This document shows positions 54,704-64,000 of a stretch of DNA of 64,000 nucleotides, piece by piece. The notes below the pieces were generated by a model, which was given only the letters and a program-made list of their open reading frames with translations, did not search any database and was not told the origin of the DNA. This DNA comes from Prillingera fragicola (lineage: Eukaryota; Basidiomycota; Tremellomycetes; Trichosporonales; Trichosporonaceae): the NCBI GenBank assembly GCA_002335605.1, contig BEDY01000002.1, positions 1,612,001 through 1,676,000 on the forward strand. The letters run 5' to 3'. Position 1 is the first letter of the stretch; each line of letters begins with the position of its first letter. The position numbers and the translations under genes are program-made.

Positions 54704-57035
54704 CTAACTATCCAGCCCACCAGCCAGCACATTAATCCTCGACATGCGTGACCCTCTGCTCCCCACACTGCCACGACTCTCCCGCCTCCGGTCCGTGCTC
54801 TCCTCCGTCCGCCACGTCCCGCTCCAACCCCCGGGTCGCGACCTCCCACTCCCCTGCGTCCCCTCCGTCACCGCCGCCGTCCCCGCCGTAACAGCACTCC
54901 CCGTGGCGGCAGACCCAACACTCCCCTGCAAACTCTGCACCTCCCCCACAACCCTCGGCACCCCCACCGGCCGTTGGCGCACCTGCACGACCCTAGCAAC
55001 GTGCACCCCCTTGCCCTGCGCGGCGGCCAGAAAGCTCGCGGCGGCGGCGGCGTGCACGTCCGGACGCACCGGGAGGCGTATCCCCGTATGATGGGACAAG
55101 TACTCGCCTGGGACGAGGATGGGTGTTCGTGGGCTTGGGGGGTCGGTGTCGCTGCCTGTTATCGGGGTTGGGGAGCGGGAGGGCAGGCCGAGCCCGAAAC
55201 CGATGGGTGAGTCCGAGGTGCGAGTCGGGACGTGGGACTTGCTCCGTCCGTGCTTGGGGCGCCCAGCCGGACTGAGACGGTTCCGCTGCGCCCCCCACGC
55301 GAGGGAGGCGTCGGGCGGTGTGTGCGGGGGATACTCCCAGCCGAGCGCGTCGAGTGACCTGCGTGGCCGATGGGGGGAGGGCGGGGTCGCTGTGAGGGAC
55401 GGCGTGATCGTGCCCGGGATACACTCGGTTGAGTCGTCCGAGGCGTCGCTGTCTGAGGTGTTTGTGCGGGAGCCGTCTGTGCGCGGTGCGAGGTTGCGGG
55501 GCAGTGGGCTGGCGGTGTGCGCCGAGGGTACTGGTGCGCTAGCGGCGAGACTTACCGCCGGCGAGACTGTGGGGGTCTGCGAGGGCCGGCGGGTGGGTGA
55601 GGGGTTCACGAGCGTCGTGGCCTGGCCAGAGTGTGGCGTCCACGCGCGGGCTTGCGCGCCAAAGGGAATATCTGGCGTCCATCGCCCGCGCGCGTCGCGC
55701 TTGATGAGTGGTACTGGCGTTTCGGAGGTAGGCCTCGGCAGCTCGGTGTACCCGTCGACAGCACCCAGACCCGACTCGGCGGTTGACGAGAACACGAGCA
55801 CGTCTCTGCCAGTGTTCTTGGGGTTGATTGCAATAGGTCCGACGTACGTGAACCCGAGCTCGGAAACCGCGTCCATGATAGCGACCATGAGCGGCGGCTG
55901 CAGCCTCCTCGTCAGCGCAAACTTACGGTCAACTCACTTTGCCACCGCACCGCGCTTCACACCACCCTGCCAGCGCCGCAGCCCCGCCAGCCAGAACGAG
56001 TACACGCCCGGATGCACCCATGCTTCGTCCTTTACGCTCTCGTGCTCGGGCTTGGTCCCGTCCGCCTGGCTAAAGATTGCCTCGCGCACGGCCTTGACAA
56101 TCTGCCCCGTCGCTGCGGGCGGTGGGGAAATGAGGGACAGCCGATCCGGCACTGTGCGTTAGTGTGGCACCCAAGTGAGATACACACGAGGCAGGGTGAT
56201 TGCGAAAAACAGGGGTGGCGGCGAGGCGTCGCCAGTCGCAAAGACGAGATTGTACCAGTCGACCTGGAGTCAGCGCCCCGGCAAGCACACTACCCACCTT
56301 GCTCGTGGCCGCGTTCAGCGTGCACTCCATGCGCCACCCGTGCTGGGCCAGCACTGTAAACAGCACAAGCAGCAACCGGATCGATCTACCGTCAGCACCT
56401 GCTCGCTCTGAAAAAACCCACTCAAGCTCCTGACTACCCTTGAGCTTCCACGCCTTGCCCGGCAGCTCGACACGCCAAATATCCACCCGCTTGGTCTCGG
56501 CGTCCCGACTCGGGAGCTTCAAGGGGACGGCCGTCTCGTCGCTAAAGGCATATATCCCCAGTGGCCAAGCCATGAGCGCCGCGCGTGCCGCGGCGAGGGC
56601 GTGTATGTCAAAAGCAGTAAAGCGGAGCCCACTGTCGCCGCTTAGCGTGAGCAGGGCGTGCCGGCGGGGTTTGTCTGGGTCCTGTGACGAGAGCGAGGCG
56701 GGATACTCGACTTGCGGGAAGGAGAGGGGGCGCAGTTCCGGCACCGGGCTCAGGAGGGGTGGAGGCTGCTCGCCGATCCGAAAGGGTTGCAGTGCTGGAG
56801 CCTGGTTTAGCCTGTCGACTGCGGCGAGGTACAGGTCGCGCTCCGACTCGGTGATGACCAGGGTGGCGCAGCGGGGTGCTTGGTGCTGGATGGGTCGGAG
56901 CGCGTCGTCGGCGTCAGCGTGCGCGTCGTTGAGGGATATGGCGTTCATGCTCTGCAGGCTGGGTGGGGAGGACGCGAAGTTTTCTGTTGTGCTAGGGTTG
57001 TTTTGGTCTTTGGTAGATGGGTTGAGAAACCACAT
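54704..57035 (-). CDS. Unrecognised 742-aa protein
   Basis: Four minus-strand exons (57035-56298, 56263-56188, 56151-55938, 55904-54704) join in phase to 742 aa. The last splice uses a GAG acceptor, and an alternative one three bases away would also keep the frame. The N-terminal ~390 residues look folded, with TLVITESERDLYLAAVDRLN, VDIWRVELPGKAWKLKGSQE, DWYNLVFATGDASPPPLFFA and WVHPGVYSFWLAGLRRWQGG. After GFTYVGPIAINPKNTGRDVL the protein becomes Ser/Pro/Thr/Arg-rich low complexity to the end. There is no signal peptide or clear membrane span. I cannot name the family. An alternative start at 57062 would add nine residues. Confidence 0.72.
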
Positions 57036-58086
57036 CGTGAGAGTGTGTGGAAGTGAGAGCACCGTGTGCGAAGTGTCGTGGGAGGAAGAGAGAAGGTTGA
57101 TAGAGAAGAATTCCAGGAGTGGTGAGGGATCCTAGCGTTCGTGGAGGAAGGAGGAAGGTGACGCCAAATGGGTCAGTGCGTCGATATGATGTCAGTGTAG
57201 AGGGTGGCAAAGTGGATAGCGAGTGAGTAGTGTAGGTTGCCATGGGGATGTAGTCAGTTGTCTTCGGGTTGGGAGGGATATGGATCTGTGCACTGCTCAG
57301 AGTGTGTATTGTTGGGTGCGAGGCAGCATGTAGTGGGGCACAAACAACCACACAACTACACAAAAAGGAAGCGTAGGTAGTACTGGGTACTGGACAACGG
57401 AGGAAGGGGGCAAATCTCTCCCCAGCAGGCGTTACGGCGGTGCACTCGTGTGTGTGTGTGTGAGTGAGGGGCGCCGTTGCCATAAGATCTGATTCCGATG
57501 CTATGCACAAGCGCGCGGCGCAAGAGAAGCGAGGGAGGGAGCCAAGGTCAAACAGAGTAGCACAAAACTCGTTTGATGCAGAGAGTTGGGCCCGAAACAG
57601 CATGAGGATTTCTGGATAGTCCCTCTGGCTCCAATACACACTCACTACACACTGTGCTCATCTGCAGCACTGCAACTGACTGCAGATGACAACAAAGACT
57701 GCATGCAGCAGCAGATGACGACGGCCGGAGAGACTGGACATTGGGCGATTGGGCGACGCCGACATGGGTATTTGATTGTTGACATGGACCCTTGCTACGC
57801 TACCTCCACTACATCCAGAGGACACGGGTGCTGCGGAAAGGGTCGCTGCAGATCCCTGGGCAAACGTCATTTCCCACGCGAGCTAATAGATCCATTAGTG
57901 TGCCTGAAATATCTTCTAATCACACACTATCATAGTTTGTAATAGTCCGCCGCCACCGCCTCCGCCCAGTGAAGCGATCGTCCGTCTGCATCACTCACCC
58001 GGCGGCAACTGGTCCACTCTCTCGGGCTACAGTGACCGCAATTCCACCCATCTCTCTCTCTGTCTTGTTCCACCATCCCATACACC
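57036..58086. promoter_or_regulatory. Divergent promoter region
   Basis: About 1.05 kb separates the start of the 742-aa gene from the tricalbin-like gene. It contains a (GT)n run at 57448-57462 and, directly upstream of 58087, a CT-rich tract (TCTCTCTCTCTG at 58051-58062) typical of leaders in this window. No gene is supported. Confidence 0.5.
57448..57462. repeat. (GT)n microsatellite
   Basis: A short uninterrupted GT run lies in the divergent promoter. Confidence 0.75.
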
Positions 58087-61000
58087 ATGCCAACACTCAA
58101 GAGAGAACGCTCTCTCTCCCTGTCAAGAACGCTGTCAAGACGTAAAAGCAGGACACCATCGGATCAACCGCCTCCACCACCACCGTTGCCACCAAAAGTC
58201 CCTTCCCTGGCCATTCGACAAGCAACGGGTGATGAACCACCGAGCAATGATCCCATCACTCCTTCCTCCCCGCCGCCGCCTTCTTCCTTTCGCTCCCCAC
58301 GCTCCCCAACATCAGAGGCCCTGTTCACATCCTCACCCTCGTCCAATGTCGGCTCGCCCCCACGGCCGCCGAGACTACCCCGACTGGATACGCAATCAGC
58401 AGCAGCCAACGTAGCCTCCGCGGGGCAACCCGCAGTCCCCGCCAAGACTACAAGGGACCGAAGCGGCACAAAGTCGACCATTGACAGCAATCTTTCATTC
58501 AAATCATTACCAGCTACACCACCCATGGATGAGTTTGGTGCTGGCAGCAGCTTTGGCGGAGGCAGCGGCGGCAGGGCAGTGTCGATCATTGGCTCGGACA
58601 TGGACCACCACGTTGTTCCGCCAACACGTTTCATCGTCGCGGGCAGTGATCCGTCCTCGCCACCAGAGAGGCTCCAATCGTGGACGTACAAGAAGCGCCA
58701 GGCTCGAAAGCCATCGGCGCCAGTTATCCCACAGTCGGTGCGCGACCAGCTCCATCTCGGCGGGCCAGAAAAGCCTTTGAGCCGCAGCGGATCAGCCAGC
58801 AAGTCGGAACGCGGCGACAGTGCATTGGAATCAGGTCCGACAGCTGGACAACGACAGCGACCCCAACCGTCGCCGCCCTCGCCGCCTTTGATGGAGCGCG
58901 CCCAGAACTATATCCCTCACATTCTATTCGGTTGCTTCTGCGTGCTCTACATGCTTGGTGTCTGGCGTTGCATCAAGATTGCCTTTGTCTGCAGCTTGCC
59001 ATGGGCTGGCAGGTGGCTGCTTCCACAGCCGGCGCCGCCACCTCGCGACAAGTATCCTCCGTCCGCCGCGTACTCGAGTCCCGTGGGCTGGGTGTAAGTG
59101 ATGCAAAGTTATTGTGGCTGACGTGTAGCAACTATGCTCTTCGCGCACTGTTCCCTGTCATTTCCACCGACGTCCTCGCGCCATTTATCGATCTTCTAGA
59201 GGACGCGCTTATTGAGCAAGTGCCACCTATTGTCGTAAGTCCCTGCTCGTGTAAACCAGTCGCTAAAGCCAGACCTCGGTGCGCCTCACATCGCTGTCCC
59301 TCGGCAGCGAGCCACTGCTCCTGACCGATATGCGACCCATCACCGACGAGCAATGGTTTCACGCTCTTGCCCACGGCCAGCACACTATCAAGATGGAAGA
59401 GCAGGCAAAGGCCCACAAGCCAGGGTTCCTAAGCCGCTCAGCCAGTGGAACCGACTCCAACTCTCCCTCTACCCCAAACACGCAACGTCGCAGTTCAATG
59501 GCGGCACCCAGCTCGCAGCGTCGCCAATCGGCGGCCGCAGCCCAGCGCCGCAACTCGATGGCTGCATCCGCCGTGCGCACCCCGACAGTCCGCAAGCACA
59601 CGCGCGACATATCCAACGTCACAGACACATCTGCGCTCTCGGGCGCAGAGGAGATTGACATCATTGAAGAGGAAGCCAAGATACGTCGCCGTGACCGCAT
59701 CCTGCAGCGTATCCGAGGACGTCGCCGCGGTCGCGAGGCCGGCGCTGGCCACCTTCCGATCTCTGCCAACGACCTAGCTGAAGCCGACGCCCTCGACATG
59801 GGCGAACTCGCAGAGGACCAGGGCCAGTACGTCAACTACGAGGTGTCGTTTACGTACCGCCGCACTCCCGAGATGAACAAGCGCGGACTTGGCCTGCACA
59901 TGGTGGCGTACTTTGGCTGGGGCGTGCGCGGACTCGGCGGCAGCGAGATTCCCGTGTATATCGATCTCGTGGAGTTGCGCGGCAAGGTGCGCGTGCGCCT
60001 GTTGCTCTCGCCTTCGCCGCCGTTTGTGCGCCGTGCGACGTTTAGTTTTATGAAGATGCCCGAATTCGACATTTCTGCTCGCCCCCTGCGCAACATTGGC
60101 TTTGGCAGCATCAACGCCATGGACCTGCCACTCATCAAGTCGTATGTGCAAAAATCGATTCTGGCCGTCGCGGGCCAGTTTGTGCGTCCGCAGAGCTATT
60201 CGCTCGATGTCGACAGGCTGCTGCTCGGCCACGATACTGCGCTGCGCACCAATGCCATCGGTGTCCTCCGGGTTATTATCCACGGCGCCAGAAACCTGCC
60301 CCGCGCCGATACGATGGGCAGCTGCGATCCCTATGTGGCGCTGTCGTTTAGCAAGTTTAACAAGCCGCTGTTCAGCACGCGCACCATTGTCGACACGCAG
60401 GACCCCATCTGGGAGGAACCGGCGTTCATCCTCGTGGACTCTGACGCTGTTACGGCTGGCGAAAAGCTGCGGCTGCGGGTGTGCGACTCGGACCGGTTTT
60501 CAGCCGACGACGCGGTCGGTGTCGTCGAGGTGGATCTTGCGGAACTCGTTGACCAGTCCACCAAAGCCCGCGAGGCCGGCGACAAGGACAGCCTCTTTAG
60601 CCGCCGCGACGAGCTCGAATCCGACAAGCCCGGCATGCGGACCCAGGGCCACCTCGAGTGGTCGATTCGCTTCTTCCCCCTGTGGCAGATGCCCGAGGGC
60701 GAGCTGCAGCACCGGCTGGACAAGATAAAGGACAAACGCGGCGAGGGCCAGACTGTAGCCCCGTGGTGGCTCGAGTGGCTCGAGCAGTGGATGGAGCGTC
60801 CCGAATGGGAAATCAAGCGCGAGGAACGTCGCAAGGAGATGGTAGAGTACTTTACGGGCGAGCGGTACCGGGACGAAATAGAGGCGGCGGAGAAGCCCTC
60901 GGGCGCGCACCCAAGTGGTGTGCTGCAGTTTCACATTCATCAGTGCCACGACCTCGAGCTCGAGTCTCTGTCTGGCACATTTTCACCAGGAGGGCTGAGC

Positions 61001-62821
61001 AGCCGCAAGTCTGCTGCCAGTGGGAAACCGGCATTGAGCGATATTATCGACCGGGCGCCGAGCGAGAACCCCGACCAGCCGAGCGCGTACTGCGAGGTCC
61101 ACCTGAACGACAAGTACGTCTACCGCACGCGTACAAAGCAGGTCAACCCGATGCCCTACTTCAACGCCGTGTCCGAGCGCTTTATCCGTGACTGGCGCAT
61201 GGCCAAGATTGTCTTTGTGATCAAGGACGAGCGCGACCGCGAGCACAACCCTATCCTGGGTGTGGTGTCGCTGCGTCTCAAAGACGTGTTCCAAGAGACA
61301 TGCCACATTACGCGCTGGTTCCCCATTGTTGGCGGCATTGGCTGGGGCCGTATCCGCATTTCTTTGCTGTTCCGCCCCATTGACATTTCGCTGCCTCCCG
61401 GAATATCGTCCTACGAAACCGCCACGTTTGACCTCACGGGCCTGTCGACCGACGACCTCGCGCCCCTGTGCGGCCGCGACCCGACCATTGTCATTGAGAC
61501 GGAACACGACCGCGCGGTCCTGCTAGCCCCAGACGAGGACTCGGCCAGCGCCTTTGCGCGCTCCCGCGAGTCGCTCGTGTCCGGCGAGAGCGCGCCATAC
61601 ACGCCCGGCTCGGTGCGGTCCAAGCGCCACTCGAGCTCGGCGTCGGCGATCAAGAGCCCAAACCTCTCCGCGAGTCCGAACATGGCCATGAGCCCGAGCA
61701 TGTCCATGAGCCCCAACATGGCCAAGAGCCCACACCTCTCTGCAAGCCCAAACATGGCCAAGAGCCCGAGTATGCCCATGGGCACCATGGTGCCCAGCCC
61801 CGGTATGGTGTCCAGTCCCGGCATGGTGACCAGCCCGAGCATGCCTGGCTTGGGCTTTGGCGAGACCCCCGCACACCCCTTGCGCACGCGGCTGTCCTCC
61901 CAGTCCATGGCCAGCAGCGCGCAGGGTCCGACAGGCAACGGCATTGGCACGGGCGGGATGGTGTCGTGGGGAATCACGACTCCAATCCGTCTTGCGATCC
62001 AGTATCGCTCTTCATGCTCGATTCTGTTCAGTGTCGTGACTCGCCGTCGTATCGGCAAGAGCAAAGTGCATGCGCTCGCGACGCTGCGCCTCGACGACTG
62101 CCCCGAGGGCGAAGAGTGCCAACGCCGCATCCCACTCTTTGAGACCGCGTCTGTGCGCGACGGCATCCGCGCCGCCAGCTCATACTATGACTATACGATG
62201 CACGAGGGCGACAACGACGTCGCACGCACCCCGCACGGCGTCCGGCTGCTCGGGTTTATCAACGTCTCGTTTGTCCTGCACCCGGGTGTGTCGCGCGTCC
62301 ACCGCCGGCTGGGCAAGCGGGACCTCCGCTTCAAGGCCGTCTACGACGCGTGGCTTATTGCGAGGCAGTTTGACACGGTCGTTCCGCCCGCGACGGAGAA
62401 TGACGAGGAAAGACAGTACATGTGCGACGACGACGATTTGAGCGACGAAGACGACTCGAGTCCTGTTGCAAATGGGGCTAATGGCGCCAACGGGGCCAGC
62501 TCGAGTGCGAGCGTGATCCGCCGCGCGCGGAAGGGGAGCACGGCGGCCAACGCGCTGCATCAAGACGACACCCAGGCGATGCTGGACCAGAGCCGCAGCC
62601 ACTCCAAGGCTCTGCACGATAGCGTAAGCTTTTCTTTTCCAACGTAAGCTGACAGGCAGAATCGCGGCATCTTCCAGCTCAAACTGGCCCGCACGGGCAA
62701 GTATGTCAAGGACAAGCTCGAGGCAAAGGTCCTCGCTAGCGCGCAGGGGACCAACCTCGCGCAGCGGCCTAGGGGCGCGGATATGGAGGTTGAGCGCGAG
62801 GGGCAGAGTCGTCTTGGATAG
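58087..62821 (+). CDS. Tricalbin/extended-synaptotagmin-like SMP and C2-domain membrane tether
   Basis: Four exons (58087-59093, 59129-59234, 59273-62623, 62660-62821) give 1541 aa. A Ser/Pro-rich basic N-terminus precedes a hydrophobic hairpin at about 275-310 (YIPHILFGCFCVLYMLGVWR). The SMP lipid-transfer-like domain begins NYALRALFPVISTDVLAPFI, runs through SVRLTSLSLGS and ends near NAMDLPLIKSYVQKSILAV. A C2 domain follows at about 700-800 (GVLRVIIHGARNLPRADTMG, then SCDPYVALSF with acidic Ca-site residues). A second is at about 920-1040 (GVLQFHIHQCHDLELESLSG), and a probable divergent C2 lies near 1270-1400. Such proteins tether ER to plasma membrane and move lipids. A run of SPxM repeats (about 1160-1230) separates the later modules. 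Confidence 0.88.
61665..61850 (+). repeat. Coding repeat: Ser-Pro-x-Met units in the tricalbin-like gene
   Basis: Eighteen-bp-scale units encode variants of ASPNMA, MSPSMS, KSPHLS, SSPGMV and TSPSMP, about a dozen in a row. Each unit keeps a Ser-Pro dipeptide, and most keep Met two residues later. The unit length is a multiple of three. Confidence 0.75.
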
Positions 62822-63065
62822 GCTGCCAATAGAGTTTTGTCAGCGACAGCGACGACGAGTCACGACACAAGGGTAATGTTTATTGGTATATATTTCTTTT
62901 TAATGCCTTTCAGCCTTCACGGCGATGCAAACTGTAGCTTATGCCTGTGTGCTGCTGTAGCTGATGCCTGTGCGTACATCATGTCTGTCGAAATGGGTGT
63001 GTGCAAATGCGTACAAGATCTATAGTGTCTATATACAACCCCTCAACCTCTCCTCCCGGGCGCTC

Positions 63066-63908
63066 TCAGAGTACCCAGTCGTAAATCGTAGTCAACCCAG
63101 CGGCAAGACTCAGCAGCACGAGCGCGCCAAAGCTAATAGCAATGGCCATGAACTCGCGCCCCATCGGCCGCTCGAACACGGCGACCTCGTCGCCCTCGGC
63201 GTCAAACAGCTCGACATCATCCTGGCTCGCAAACGCCACCCGGCGTTCAAGGTCGGGATGGTGGTGGCTCGAGATCCGCACCAGGGGGATCCCGGACATG
63301 CTCGTCCGCGACTGCGCGTGGCCGTTGGCTGCGACCTCGCTGCGGCGCGCTGCAGGGGGGCTATACTCGTAGCTCACGTCTGCTGTGACCGGCGCGCGTT
63401 CGCGTTCGCGGCCGCGTGTGCCTTGCTCTGTGAAGGCGAGGACGTCGTCGTCGTCGCTATCCGACTGAGAGGTGAGGCGGCTCGAGGACGGGTCAAGGGG
63501 TATGGCGTTCTCTGCGGCCCAGCGCGCGGGATCTGCCGGGTCGTGGGGGACGTTGACGAGACCCTCGGCGAGGCCGCCTGCGCGCCGGAGATCCGAGCTG
63601 ACGTCGAGTGAGCGCGAGCGCGAGCGGTGTTTCGGGCGGGAGAGCTGGTCAACGCGCCCGCGCCTGCCGCGCTCGGCGCCGGCGGTGTCGGAGACGGGGG
63701 AGCCGGGAGGGGACTGGGTTAAGGGGGTGAGGCCGGGGGTGCGGCTCGTGTGTGGTGTTGCCGGGAGGGAGCGGGCGTCGGCGTCGCCTTCGGAGAGGAC
63801 AGAGGCTGGGCGGGTGGAGCGCGCGAGGAGGAGAGTGGCACTGCTGCCTGAGCGGCGGCGCGCCGGGTGGAGGGGCAGGCTGGGGATGCGGAAGGCTGGT
63901 GGTGCCAT
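63066..63908 (-). CDS. Probable tail-anchored membrane protein, 280 aa, unknown role
   Basis: A single minus-strand exon runs from ATG 63908 (context CACAATGG; an in-frame ATG at 63965 would add 19 residues) to a stop at 63066. About 250 cytosolic residues are Ser/Arg/Pro-rich with acidic runs (SDSDDDDVLAF). Near the end, LERRVAFASQDDVELFDAEG and DEVAVFERPMGREF look folded. The C-terminus is a single hydrophobic span, MAIAISFGALVLLSLAAGLT followed by TIYDWVL, which leaves almost no lumenal tail, so post-translational (GET-type) insertion is likely. It is convergent with the tricalbin-like gene (244 bases between stops). An upstream exon beyond the window edge cannot be excluded. I do not recognise the family. 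Confidence 0.72.
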   Translation of the reverse strand: MAPPAFRIPSLPLHPARRRSGSSATLLLARSTRPASVLSEGDADARSLPATPHTSRTPGLTPLTQSPPGSPVSDTAGAERGRRGRVDQLSRPKHRSRSRSLDVSSDLRRAGGLAEGLVNVPHDPADPARWAAENAIPLDPSSSRLTSQSDSDDDDVLAFTEQGTRGRERERAPVTADVSYEYSPPAARRSEVAANGHAQSRTSMSGIPLVRISSHHHPDLERRVAFASQDDVELFDAEGDEVAVFERPMGREFMAIAISFGALVLLSLAAGLTTIYDWVL

Positions 63909-64000
63909 TGTGGTTGATGGCCTTCGCCGATATGGCCGCAAGCCAAGCCAGGAGCTTGCAGTCAAGCGTTGTTATGCAAAGCCTCGTTCAGTGCTCAGAG

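Noticed and set aside
55119..56162. A 347-codon plus-strand ORF antisense to the 742-aa gene
   Set aside because: Gly/Arg/Val-rich composition, while the minus strand gives four exons that join in phase.

Overview
The window looks like a piece of a basidiomycete yeast nuclear genome, most likely Tremellomycetes and plausibly Trichosporonales. Coding DNA is GC-rich and genes are dense. Nearly every gene has short introns (about 35-65 nt) with GTRNGT donors, CTGAC/CTAAC branch sites and YAG acceptors. The recognisable proteins are standard fungal housekeeping families. The taxon is my inference; no rRNA or marker gene is present to settle it. I modelled 20 protein genes by joining exons so that reading frame, splice sites and family alignment agree. 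I found no tRNA, rRNA, CRISPR array or intact transposon.

Left part (1-13.7 kb). Two neighbouring genes (1475-2585 and 3872-4275) encode related small secreted cysteine proteins; the first carries a Ser/Ala-rich stalk and a GPI signal. They are followed head-to-tail by an EDEM/MNL1-type GH47 mannosidase (4627-7417) and ALG7 (7645-9424). These are the first enzyme of N-glycan precursor assembly and a lectin-like mannosidase of ER-associated degradation. A TTC1-type TPR protein, an unknown coiled-coil protein and a DHHC palmitoyltransferase come next.

Middle (14.3-35.8 kb). A 1473-aa FG nucleoporin of Nup1/Nup124/Nup153 type and a 1073-aa AT-hook protein lie on the minus strand. After a gene-poor gap comes a single-span surface protein with a PPVDP-repeat ectodomain. 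A nearly 4-kb gap follows, then RPC5 (Pol III subunit), COX16 and IMA1 (inner nuclear membrane protein).

Right part (35.8-64 kb). Two gaps of more than 4 kb flank an intronless Zn2Cys6 transcription factor (40616-42481). A 139-aa secreted six-cysteine peptide precursor (46832-47251) precedes a second single-span surface protein, TRL1 tRNA ligase, an unrecognised 742-aa protein, a 1541-aa tricalbin-like SMP/C2 tether and a probable tail-anchored protein.

Themes: ER quality control (EDEM, ALG7, and TRL1, which in yeasts also joins the unfolded-protein-response mRNA); the nuclear envelope (Nup1-like, IMA1); and cell-surface or secreted proteins, including two families I cannot name. The least explained parts are the long gene-poor stretches at 22.9-26.2, 27.4-31.4, 35.8-40.6 and 42.5-46.8 kb.
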